The notes under the pieces were generated by a model. It had not been told where the DNA came from and ran no database searches. It worked only from the letters and a program-made list of their open reading frames with translations. Position numbers and translations under genes: made by a program. Shown piece after piece: positions 1 through 6,729 of a stretch of DNA of 21,021 bases (the stretch's first letter is position 1; every line of letters starts with the position of its first letter). The DNA comes from Parcubacteria group bacterium CG11_big_fil_rev_8_21_14_0_20_39_14 (GTDB lineage: Bacteria > Patescibacteriota > Minisyncoccia > Minisyncoccales > GCA-002787255), in contig PCWD01000060.1 in assembly GCA_002787255.1 (NCBI GenBank), forward strand, positions 26,849-47,869. The letters are read 5' to 3'.

Positions 1-80
1 TTAGCCCTAATTTTGGGTTCCTTTTGTGTTAGAAACGGGTTTCATTTGGGGCTTCTTTTGTATTATACAAGACTAGCCAT

Positions 81-89
81 TGATATAAT
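81..89 (+). promoter_or_regulatory. Extended -10 promoter element for tldD-tldE
   Basis: A perfect extended -10 (TGA followed by TATAAT at 84-89) lies 60 bases before the tldD start. No convincing -35 is present at 17 bases; a TTGTAT at 58-63 is 20 bases away. Extended -10 promoters can work without a good -35. Placement is inferred from sequence only. Confidence 0.5.
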
Positions 90-149
90 TGATAAACGAG
101 CTTATTATATCAAGAATTGCACCTTGACATCAAAATTAGGAGGTTAAAA

Positions 150-1538
150 ATGTTGGCTTTCTTGCATAACCAGCTGGGTAAATTTGGCGAAGTGAAGTAT
201 GGCGAGATTAGATTTCATGACCGAAAAAAGACAGAAATCATTGTTAGAAATGGTGAATTGAAGAAAAATTCTGTGGACAATTATTGCGGAATAGGTATAA
301 GGGTATTTATTAATTGTTGGGGATTTGCCGCCACAAGTTCTCTCAAAAAAGAGGCTATTGAAAAAGCAATTCAAAATGCCATTACAGCCGCTAAATTGGT
401 GACAAAATCACAAGATATAGAGTTTGCGGTTCCTAAAGAGAGGCTGGCCAAAGGCTTGTTTCTCTCTCCGCCGGATATTGATTCGCCGGATATTTCTCTG
501 GAAGAAAAAATAGAAATTATTCAAAGAACCGAAAGGGAAGTCAGGAATTCTTCTCAGATTCGAGCGGCAACAGTCCAGTTTTTGGAATATTCCGACCATA
601 AATACATCTTAACTTCCGATGGAGCTGAAGCGGAAATTAAAAACAATAGAGTAGATTTCAAAGTAATGGCCGTTGCCGGTAAAGATAATGAATTAATGAA
701 TGCCAGAGAAGGCAGGGGAATCAGTGGTAAATTAATGGATATTTTTAAAGAAAAATCTCCTGAAGAAATTGCCCAGCGAGCCGCCAAAAGAGCGATTGAA
801 CTTTTAAAAGCTCCTTATCCTCCGGGAGGCGAAGCTATGGTGATTTTGGATCCATCCCTGGTTGGTCTTCTTGTCCATGAGGCTATTGGTCACACAGTTG
901 AAGCTGACGATGTACTTGCCGGGGCAGCTGCCCAGGGAAAAATCAACCAAAAAGTGGCTAGCGAATTGATTACTCTGGTTGATAACGGTCTTCCTCCATA
1001 CAATAATATTCGACCAGCCGGAATATTATTGGTAGATGATGAAGGAATTTTAAGTCAAAGAACAGTAATAATTGAAAATGGAATTCTGAAGTCTTATCTT
1101 CACAGCCGGGAAAGCGCTTTCCGATTAGGAGCAGAACCAACCGGCAATGCTCGGGCTTTTGAGTATTCTAACCAGCCAATAATCCGGATGAGCAATACTT
1201 ATGTTGAACCGGGCAATTCTTCTTTTGAGGAGATAGTTGGAAAAACAAAAGACGGGTATCTAATGAAAAAGTGGGCTGGCGGTATGGCTGATTTAAACGG
1301 AGAGTTTATGTTCTCGGCCGAGGAAATTTACAAAATAAACAACGGCAAAATTGGCGAGTTGCTTCGGGGAACATCTTTCAGCGGTCAGGCATTTGAGGTT
1401 CTTAAAACCGTTGATATGGTAAGTAAAGATTTTGAAATAAATATGGGAGATGGCCATTGCGGCAAATTCCTTCAGCAAGCCAAAGTTGACGGCGGCGGTC
1501 CCTATCTTTTATGCAAGGTAAAAATAGGAGGGAAATAA
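150..1538 (+). CDS. tldD: TldD family metalloprotease subunit
   Basis: 462 aa. TldD pairs with TldE (PmbA) to form a cytoplasmic zinc protease that in E. coli degrades unfolded peptides, trims microcin B17 and helps degrade CcdA. The HExxxH zinc motif is visible as HEAIGH at residues 243-248. The C-terminal GHCGK segment with Cys437 matches the position of the third zinc ligand of TldD. The length is typical (E. coli about 480 aa). I chose the ATG at 150 because a perfect AGGAGG at 138-143 precedes it by six bases; a TTG at 117 would extend the frame by 11 residues across that Shine-Dalgarno site and is unlikely. The gene is separated by one base from the tldE start and is probably co-transcribed with it. 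The native substrate in this organism is unknown. Confidence 0.95.
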   Translation: MLAFLHNQLGKFGEVKYGEIRFHDRKKTEIIVRNGELKKNSVDNYCGIGIRVFINCWGFAATSSLKKEAIEKAIQNAITAAKLVTKSQDIEFAVPKERLAKGLFLSPPDIDSPDISLEEKIEIIQRTEREVRNSSQIRAATVQFLEYSDHKYILTSDGAEAEIKNNRVDFKVMAVAGKDNELMNAREGRGISGKLMDIFKEKSPEEIAQRAAKRAIELLKAPYPPGGEAMVILDPSLVGLLVHEAIGHTVEADDVLAGAAAQGKINQKVASELITLVDNGLPPYNNIRPAGILLVDDEGILSQRTVIIENGILKSYLHSRESAFRLGAEPTGNARAFEYSNQPIIRMSNTYVEPGNSSFEEIVGKTKDGYLMKKWAGGMADLNGEFMFSAEEIYKINNGKIGELLRGTSFSGQAFEVLKTVDMVSKDFEINMGDGHCGKFLQQAKVDGGGPYLLCKVKIGGK

Positions 1539-1539
1539 A

Positions 1540-2880
1540 ATGAAAGATTTGCTATCTTTGGCAGATTTTGCTGTCAAAAGAAGTCAAAAAATGAAAGCCG
1601 ATGAAAGCGAGGCCTATATTTCATCTGGTAAGGAAATAAGGGTGGTCATTGAAGGCAAACAAATTAAATCAGTAGAGGTTCAAGAAAGAACAGGTCTGGG
1701 GATGAGAGCAATTAAAAACAAGGGTCTGGGATTTGCCTCGACTAATCAGTTGGAAAGAAAAAAAATTGAAGAGGTTGTTGCCGACTCTCTTTCTTTAGCC
1801 CGGCAGGCAATTCCCGACCAATTTAACTGTTTCCCAGGACCGGTTGATGTTTTAAAGGTAGAATTACTTTATGATAAAGAAGCTGAAAATTTTAGTTTAG
1901 ACCGGGCTTTAGAATATGCCAACCAAATGCTTCAAACTGCTTTTGAATTTGACTCCCGAATATTAATTGATAAAGGGCTGTTTATTTTTACCAACCACCA
2001 AAGAGCGATTGTTAACTCTCTTGGGGTTAAAGGAGCTGAAAAAGAAACTCTTTTTGAGTATCTAATTTCTGGATCCGCCAGGGAAGGAGAAGAAATAACT
2101 TCTTCATTTTACGGAGAAGAAGCGGTAAGATTTACAAATCAAATTGATGTGGAAAAAGTTGCCAAAGTTTTTGCTCAAAGAGCTATTAAATCTTTGGGCG
2201 CCAGGCCCGGAGAGAGTTTTTTGGGCAGGGTAATTTTTTCTCCCCAAGCAGTAACAGGATTGCTTTTGCCAATTATCTCTTCAGTTTTGGCTGAAAGCGT
2301 CCAGAGCGGTATCAGTCCTCTAAAAGGAAGATTGGGAGAAGAAATAGCCGTAAAGAGCTTAACAATTGAGGATAATGGTTTAATTCCCGGCGGTATTGGT
2401 TCAGGTTCTTTTGACAGGGAAGGAGTTTCTCCTCAACCTCTTTATATTATCAGGAACGGAATTTTGTCTTCCTATCTTTATAATACCCACACTGCCAAAA
2501 AAGAAGGCAGAAAATCTACCGGCCATGCGAGTGGTGGTTCAAGGTCAACACCAGCAATTAATCCAACCAACCTTTTTGTTCAGCCGGGAGACAAACCATA
2601 TGAAGAGCTTATCAGGGAAACTAAAAAGGGAATTTTTGTAACATTTTTGATGGCATATCCCAACCCGGTAAGCGGTGATTTTTCCGGAGCAGTCGGCGGC
2701 GGCTTCCAAATCGAAAATGGCGAAATGAAGCCGATAAACGGCATTCTGGTCAGCGGAAATATCTACAAAGTTCTAAAAGAGATTTCTGGAATTTCAAAGG
2801 AAAGAGAATTAGTTTTAAGCGCTTGTCCGATTACGGCTCCCTATCTTCAAATGGAGAATCTTTCAATCGTGGGAAACTGA
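1540..2880 (+). CDS. pmbA: TldE/PmbA, non-catalytic partner of TldD
   Basis: 446 aa, of the PmbA/TldD family. It lacks the HExxxH motif that TldD has; the equivalent stretch (around LLPIISSVLAESVQSG, about residues 242-257) is degenerate, as expected for the E subunit, which forms the substrate cavity of the heterodimer. The C-terminal part ends with the family-like pattern SACPITAPYLQMENLSI. The ATG at 1540 follows the tldD stop by one base and is preceded by an AGGAGG within the last tldD codons, so the two are translationally coupled. It is followed by a strong hairpin terminator at 2888. Function is by family; the specific substrate cannot be told. Confidence 0.94.
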   Translation: MKDLLSLADFAVKRSQKMKADESEAYISSGKEIRVVIEGKQIKSVEVQERTGLGMRAIKNKGLGFASTNQLERKKIEEVVADSLSLARQAIPDQFNCFPGPVDVLKVELLYDKEAENFSLDRALEYANQMLQTAFEFDSRILIDKGLFIFTNHQRAIVNSLGVKGAEKETLFEYLISGSAREGEEITSSFYGEEAVRFTNQIDVEKVAKVFAQRAIKSLGARPGESFLGRVIFSPQAVTGLLLPIISSVLAESVQSGISPLKGRLGEEIAVKSLTIEDNGLIPGGIGSGSFDREGVSPQPLYIIRNGILSSYLYNTHTAKKEGRKSTGHASGGSRSTPAINPTNLFVQPGDKPYEELIRETKKGIFVTFLMAYPNPVSGDFSGAVGGGFQIENGEMKPINGILVSGNIYKVLKEISGISKERELVLSACPITAPYLQMENLSIVGN

Positions 2881-2887
2881 AAACATT

Positions 2888-2915
2888 AAAAGAGTGGCGA
2901 AAGCCGCTCTTTTTT
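2888..2915 (+). terminator. Rho-independent terminator after tldD-pmbA
   Basis: An 11-bp stem (AAAAGAGTGGC paired with GCCGCTCTTTT, one G-T pair) closes a GAAA tetraloop and runs into a T tract. It begins eight bases after the pmbA stop. Confidence 0.93.
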
Positions 2916-2997
2916 CTTCCCCTAAGTTTTTGGGAAAAATCAATTATAGAGAACGGGTGTCTATAGTTTAAAATAAGGCTTTTTTCAAACGCAAAAA

Positions 2998-3023
2998 TTG
3001 CCAAAAGAACGATTTTTTGGCAA
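2998..3023 (+). other. Leader hairpin just before metG
   Basis: TTGCCAAAA (2998-3006) pairs with TTTTGGCAA (3015-3023) and ends 11 bases before the metG ATG. No Shine-Dalgarno sequence is visible. The two-codon frame ATG AAA TGA at 3025 lies between hairpin and start codon. It could be a weak terminator remnant or a translation-control hairpin; nothing in the sequence decides this. Confidence 0.4.
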
Positions 3024-3034
3024 AATGAAATGAT

Positions 3035-4567
3035 ATGAGAAAATTTTATCTTTCAACAGCCCTGCCTTATGTTAATTTATCTCCTCATTTAGGATTTGCT
3101 TTGGAGGTTGTTCAGGCAGATGTCATAGCAAGGTATCATCGGCTTTTGGGCGAGGATGTTTTCTTTTTGACCGGAACTGATGAGCATGGAGCGAAAGTTG
3201 CCAAGGCGGCAGAGAAAGCCGGGAAAAAGCCGGAGGAGTTTTGCGACGAGATTTCCGAAAAATTTAAAGAGCTTGCCAGGGTTTTAGATATTTCCAACAA
3301 TGATTTTATCAGAACAACCGACCGGAAGCGCCACTGGTCGGCGGTTAAAAAAGTCTGGCTGAAATTAAAGGAAAGTGGCGCTCTTTACAAAAAGAAATAT
3401 AAGGGAATTTACTGCTTGGGTTGCGAGGCTTTTATTACTCAAAAGGATTTAAGAGACGGAAAATGCATTATTCATCAAAGAGAACCGGAAGTGGTTGAGG
3501 AAGAAAATTACTTTTTTCGACTTTCAAGATATTCAAAAGATATTCAAAACATTATTGAAAAAGACCAAATTAGAATTATTCCCCGGACCCGAAAAAACGA
3601 AATGATGAACTTTGTTAAACAGGGACTTGAGGATGTCAGTTTTTCAAGACCGAGAAAAGATTTGAACTGGGGAATTCCGGCGCCGGACGATGACAGTCAA
3701 ACAATTTATGTTTGGGCCGATGCCCTGATAAATTATATCTCGGCCCTTGGTTATGACAAAGGAGAAAATTTTAAAAAATACTGGCCGGCTGATATTCATT
3801 GTATCGGAAAAGACATCCAAAAATTTCACTGCCTTATTTGGCCGGGAATGCTTTTATCCCTGGGGCTTTCTTTGCCCAAAATGATGTTTGTTCATGGATT
3901 TATTACTGTCGGCGGGGAAAAAATGTCAAAGTCATTGGGAAATATTATTGACCCCATTGAGCTTGCAAGAAAGTATGGAGTTGACGCGGTGAGATATTTC
4001 CTTTTGCGGGAGATTCCGCCAACCGAAGACGGGGATTATACCGAGGAGAAATTTGAGCAACGTTATAACGCTGATTTGGCCGGCGGATTAGGAAATTTGG
4101 TAGCGAGAGTCATTACATTAGCGGAAAAATCAAAAATCAAATATCAAATATCAAAAATACCCCAAGTAGCAGAACAAAGTTCGCTACGGGGCAGGCAAAT
4201 CAAAAATCAAAAATTTATTGATAAAATTTGGCAGGATTATAAAAAAGCCCTGGAAGAATTTAAGTTTAATGAGGCGTTGATTGCGGTTTGGGAATTGATT
4301 GGTTTTTGCGATAAATACATAGAAAAAGAGCAACCTTGGAGGTTGCTCTCAAATCCAAAATCCAAAATCCAAAATCCAAAATTAAAAGAAGTTATTGGCA
4401 ATTTGTTATTTGCTATTAGCAATATTGCGGAGATGCTTCAGTCATTTTTGCCCGAAACCTCAGAGAAAATTTTTAAGCAGTTAGGGCTCAAATCAACCAA
4501 TAAAAAACCCCTGAAATTCAGGGTCAAAAAAGGCAAACCGTTATTTCCAAGAGTTGCTCCTCACTAA
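3035..4567 (+). CDS. metG: Methionyl-tRNA synthetase
   Basis: 510 aa class I synthetase that charges tRNA-Met in the cytoplasm. The KMSKS signature is at residues 296-300. The HIGH-equivalent reads HLGF (18-21) instead of the usual HxGH. A single zinc knuckle has the ligands Cys127, Cys130, Cys144 and His147, the one-zinc arrangement also seen in Thermus-type MetG. The catalytic domain is followed by an anticodon-binding helical domain; no C-terminal tRNA-binding (EMAP-like) domain is present. Two stretches in the helical domain look like inserted repeat DNA kept in frame: about residues 365-395, and about 432-450 next to a perfect 9-bp palindrome and four TCCAAAA heptamers. No Shine-Dalgarno site precedes the ATG. 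A terminator follows at 4601. Confidence 0.95.
   Translation: MRKFYLSTALPYVNLSPHLGFALEVVQADVIARYHRLLGEDVFFLTGTDEHGAKVAKAAEKAGKKPEEFCDEISEKFKELARVLDISNNDFIRTTDRKRHWSAVKKVWLKLKESGALYKKKYKGIYCLGCEAFITQKDLRDGKCIIHQREPEVVEEENYFFRLSRYSKDIQNIIEKDQIRIIPRTRKNEMMNFVKQGLEDVSFSRPRKDLNWGIPAPDDDSQTIYVWADALINYISALGYDKGENFKKYWPADIHCIGKDIQKFHCLIWPGMLLSLGLSLPKMMFVHGFITVGGEKMSKSLGNIIDPIELARKYGVDAVRYFLLREIPPTEDGDYTEEKFEQRYNADLAGGLGNLVARVITLAEKSKIKYQISKIPQVAEQSSLRGRQIKNQKFIDKIWQDYKKALEEFKFNEALIAVWELIGFCDKYIEKEQPWRLLSNPKSKIQNPKLKEVIGNLLFAISNIAEMLQSFLPETSEKIFKQLGLKSTNKKPLKFRVKKGKPLFPRVAPH
4126..4218 (-). repeat. In-frame palindromic element inside metG (family A)
   Basis: AT-rich tracts of AAATCAA/ATATCAA units (4126-4158 and 4198-4217) flank an imperfect hairpin at 4160-4191: CCCC, GTAGC and GAAC pair with GTTC, GCTAC and GGGG around an AAA loop. 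Read on the minus strand, 4183-4200 gives ATTTGCCTGCCCCGTAGC, the core shared with copies at 9916-9931, 12886-12902 and 12915-12932. The encoded peptide (roughly KSKIKYQISKI onward) has low complexity and sits between two conserved helices. The exact borders are uncertain. Confidence 0.75.
4327..4383 (+). repeat. Hairpin plus heptamer tract inside metG
   Basis: AGAGCAACC (4327-4335) pairs perfectly with GGTTGCTCT (4341-4349) around TTGGA. Four exact TCCAAAA heptamers follow (4354-4381). The unit translates in frame as PWRLLSNPKSKIQNPK. It has the same hairpin-then-heptamer layout as the intergenic units at 12809, 13007, 14255 and 17872. Confidence 0.7.
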
Positions 4568-4600
4568 CTTTTTTATTTCCGATAAGCCCGTTGAAGCAAG

Positions 4601-4636
4601 AAGTTTGTTAAAGTCTGATTTCAACAAACTTTTTTA
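4601..4636 (+). terminator. Terminator after metG
   Basis: AAGTTTGTT (4601-4609) pairs with AACAAACTT (4623-4631) and is followed by a run of T. It starts 33 bases after the metG stop. Confidence 0.8.
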
Positions 4637-4682
4637 AAAAATTATTACCTGACGGTTTAACCGCCGCATTTTATCCGAATTC

Positions 4683-4730
4683 CAAATCTTCCAAAATCGC
4701 AAGCGGCCGCTTGCGATTTTGGAAGATTTG
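4683..4730. repeat. Perfect 48-bp palindrome centred on GCGGCCGC
   Basis: Every base from 4683 to 4706 is complementary to 4730 back to 4707, with no loop, centred on the NotI octamer GCGGCCGC at 4703-4710. It lies in the 398-bp gap between metG and the next gene. The remainder of the gap holds the metG terminator, a small palindrome CGGTTTAACCG at 4652-4662, AT-rich DNA and the promoter at 4865; I see no gene in it. Confidence 0.95.
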
Positions 4731-4864
4731 TTTCAGGGAAAATCTTAAAAAGTGGGGAATTAGCTTTTTTCGTAAGAATTTATTTAAATTACTTATTTAT
4801 CCTTATTTTAAACCAATTTTCTCCTGTTTTTGAGAGAAAATTTGCAACACTTTAGTAATGCTCC

Positions 4865-4893
4865 TTGACTTTACAATAAATATATGAGATAAT
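4865..4893 (+). promoter_or_regulatory. Sigma-70 type promoter for the HExxH gene
   Basis: TTGACT (4865-4870), a 17-base spacer and GATAAT (4888-4893) with a TGA extended -10. The predicted start near 4900 gives a leader of about 65 bases before the ATG at 4966. Confidence 0.7.
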
Positions 4894-4965
4894 ATTATAA
4901 TTTATAGTTTTAGTACCTTTAAAATACTTATATTTCTTGAATTTCAGGTATCTAAGGAGTGAAGG

Positions 4966-5727
4966 ATGAAAAAAGATGATGAGATTAGGAAGATAATTGA
5001 AGAAAAAATTTATGTTTTGACTCCCTATTTGATAAAAGAGTTTGGAAAAAATCTCTCCTATAAAATTAGGCGATTTGATGTCTTAAATAAATTCATGACC
5101 TGGATATTTTTCAGAAGAAAAGGATTTTTAGTTGGAGCAGATATAAATATCCGTAAAGGAAATCTTGCTATACTTTATGATCCCTGGGCATCCAAAGATG
5201 AACTTCTCTCTATTCCGCTAATTGATTATACGCACGAAATAATCCATCTATATCAAGGCGAGGTTCTTATCTCGAGAATAAAAAAACGGCTATTAATCCC
5301 CAATGATAGCGCTTTGTTAAAATATAGATATTGGTTGGAGGGATTGGCAGAGATTTTCTCTTATCGAATTATAGCTAATATATGGGCAAATGCGGATGAT
5401 TTGCAATACAGACAAAAACTTTTGAGGCAGATTTTCGAACGTTTTTATATGATAATGACTGTTCTCAATAGTTATGGCTTTTGTGGTTATCAAGAAATTG
5501 GAAAAATAATTAAGTTCTGCGAATTGCCAGAAGAAGTTGGGGTAGATATTCTTGTTAAATGTTTTAACTATAAACATTTTAGATATTCAAAAAAGGATGC
5601 TCGTCTTTATGTCCCTTACTATATGGGAGTTTGGTCATTAATGAACTTTGCCAGTAAAAACAATCGTTCATTAATGGATTTATTGAATAACCCCTTAAAA
5701 AACAAGGAATTGAAAATTTCTAAATAA
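4966..5727 (+). CDS. Putative zinc metallopeptidase-like protein (HExxH), unrecognised
   Basis: 253 aa. I do not recognise the family. The sequence shows HEIIH at residues 90-94 and, 31 residues later, WLEGLAE with Glu125 or Glu129, a spacing compatible with the third zinc ligand of gluzincin-type peptidases. No signal peptide is visible; the N terminus is charged and helical, so the protein is probably cytoplasmic. Tyrosine and aromatic content is high in the C-terminal half. A good AAGGAG Shine-Dalgarno site (4953-4958) precedes the ATG, and a promoter sits at 4865-4893, so expression is likely. It appears to be transcribed alone or with the small frame at 5753, ending at the 5837 terminator. 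Peptidase function is inferred only from the motif. Confidence 0.85.
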   Translation: MKKDDEIRKIIEEKIYVLTPYLIKEFGKNLSYKIRRFDVLNKFMTWIFFRRKGFLVGADINIRKGNLAILYDPWASKDELLSIPLIDYTHEIIHLYQGEVLISRIKKRLLIPNDSALLKYRYWLEGLAEIFSYRIIANIWANADDLQYRQKLLRQIFERFYMIMTVLNSYGFCGYQEIGKIIKFCELPEEVGVDILVKCFNYKHFRYSKKDARLYVPYYMGVWSLMNFASKNNRSLMDLLNNPLKNKELKISK

Positions 5728-5752
5728 AGCTGACAAACAAAAGGAGGGTGGG

Positions 5753-5995
5753 GTGGAAATATTGGTCTTTTACATCCTTGCTAATATTTTATTTTATCTT
5801 ACGATGTTTAACTTCGTAAATTTTTCACTGAAAATCAAAAAACACCAAGAAATTGGTGTTTTTTTGAATATCAAAAAATTTGACAAATTTCTTTTATTTG
5901 TTATTATATTAATAGCCCGAGCAAGTGAGATAGTTGCCTATCGTTCGTGCCTCACTAATGTTCGGCACTCATTTGATAAAAATCCAAAAATATAA
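5753..5995 (+). CDS. Doubtful small hydrophobic ORF (GTG start)
   Basis: 80 codons from a GTG at 5753 with AGGAGG at 5742-5747, five bases upstream. The first 25 residues form a likely membrane segment, and a second hydrophobic stretch lies at about residues 44-54. A strong terminator hairpin (5837-5865) lies inside the frame, and the last third overlaps the rnpB promoter and 5' end. Either the frame is a remnant of a membrane protein gene or the Shine-Dalgarno match is accidental. A transcript ending at 5865 would lack the stop codon. Confidence 0.3.
   Translation: MEILVFYILANILFYLTMFNFVNFSLKIKKHQEIGVFLNIKKFDKFLLFVIILIARASEIVAYRSCLTNVRHSFDKNPKI
5837..5865 (+). terminator. Rho-independent terminator between the HExxH gene and rnpB
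   Basis: A 12-bp perfect stem (AAAAAACACCAA with TTGGTGTTTTTT) around a GAAA loop, followed by T. It separates the upstream gene from the rnpB promoter at 5880. Confidence 0.9.
5880..5907 (+). promoter_or_regulatory. rnpB promoter
   Basis: Consensus TTGACA (5880-5885), a 16-base spacer and TATTAT (5902-5907). The predicted start falls at about 5914-5915, exactly where the P1 helix of the RNA begins, so promoter and RNA model support each other. Confidence 0.8.
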
Positions 5996-6653
5996 AAATA
6001 TAAAAATATAAAACAAATATTTTTAGATTTTTAAGTTTTTAAGTTTTTAACAGCGAGTGGCGAGCGATAGCGAGGCACGAGCGCATGGGAGGAAAGTCCG
6101 AACACCTACCAGCTGCTTCGCAGCTGGCTACGAATAATCGCGAATCTCAGCCTTTGGCCTCACGAATTTTTACGAATATTATATTCGTACCGATTCGCGA
6201 GTGAGCAAAGCGAACTAAATTCGTATCCAACCGCGGAGCGGTTGGTTAAAAATATAGCGGCTAACAGCCGTCGCCCCGCCCCCTAAGCAGTCTATATTTT
6301 GATTTTGCGGTTTTAATTACTTAAGGTATCTTAATTTCCTATTTTAAAAAATTTATAGACAGCGTAGGGGGCGGGGTAGAGGTGCGAACAGTGACGCCGA
6401 GGCACGAAAGTGCCGAGGCGCCGAGCACATAATAGTTTATGTGTTTGGTGAATCCCAGAAGAAATTTTTGGGGGTGAAACGGCTAAATCCTTATTGGGTG
6501 CAAGAGCAAATCAAAAATTTTCTGTTTATGGAAAGTTTTTGGTAAAAGTAGCTCGCAGGAGCTCCAAAGCAATTTGGGGCCCAGATAAATAACTATCACT
6601 CTCTATTTGTTTACAAGTAGAAGGACAGAATTCGGCTTACGGCTTGCTCGGGT
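5915..6653 (+). ncRNA. rnpB: RNase P RNA (M1 RNA), enlarged
   Basis: Catalytic RNA that matures tRNA 5' ends. The 5' universal core GAGGAAAGTCCG is at 6089-6100 and the 3' core ACAGAATTCGGCTTAC at 6625-6640. P1 pairs CCCGAGCAAG (5916-5925) with CTTGCTCGGG (6643-6652), then a T tract. P2 pairs GATAGTT near 5930 with AACTATC near 6590. P19 is the hairpin CTATTTG-TTTA-CAAGTAG near 6603. P8 (GCGGCTAACAGCCGT) is near 6257, and GGTGCGAACAGTGACGCCG near 6381 marks the P10/P11 region. At about 740 nt it is roughly twice the usual 350-420 nt. The extra length lies in an extended P3 (5942-6083, with 8-base AT repeats), a P9 of about 105 nt closed by CGCCCCGCCCCC/GGGGGCGGGG, and palindromic insertions at 6109-6245. 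The core appears intact. Confidence 0.93.
6109..6245 (+). repeat. Cluster of palindromic insertions inside rnpB
   Basis: Two GC-rich hairpins, CCAGCTGC-TTC-GCAGCTGG (6109-6127) and CCAACCGC-GGA-GCGGTTGG (6227-6245), flank a 99-bp imperfect inverted repeat with ends TACGAAT..TCGCGAATCTCA and GATTCGCGAGTGAG..ATTCGTA. The segment lies between the 5' core and P8 of RNase P RNA, where most bacteria have only P5-P7. The hairpins resemble those next to rpsR, ssb and ychF. Confidence 0.75.
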
Positions 6654-6729
6654 TTTTTATTTTTGCTATAAGGAATGCAAGGGTATTTGTATATTCGTAC
6701 AAGATTCGTAATTTCGTAGGAGGCGTAGC

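Noticed and set aside
117..149. TTG start extending TldD by 11 residues
   Set aside because: The extension runs across the AGGAGG site that serves the ATG at 150.
1540..2880. Recoding of TGA as an amino acid (as in SR1/Gracilibacteria)
   Set aside because: pmbA ends naturally at TGA, followed by a terminator, and no gene needs TGA read-through.
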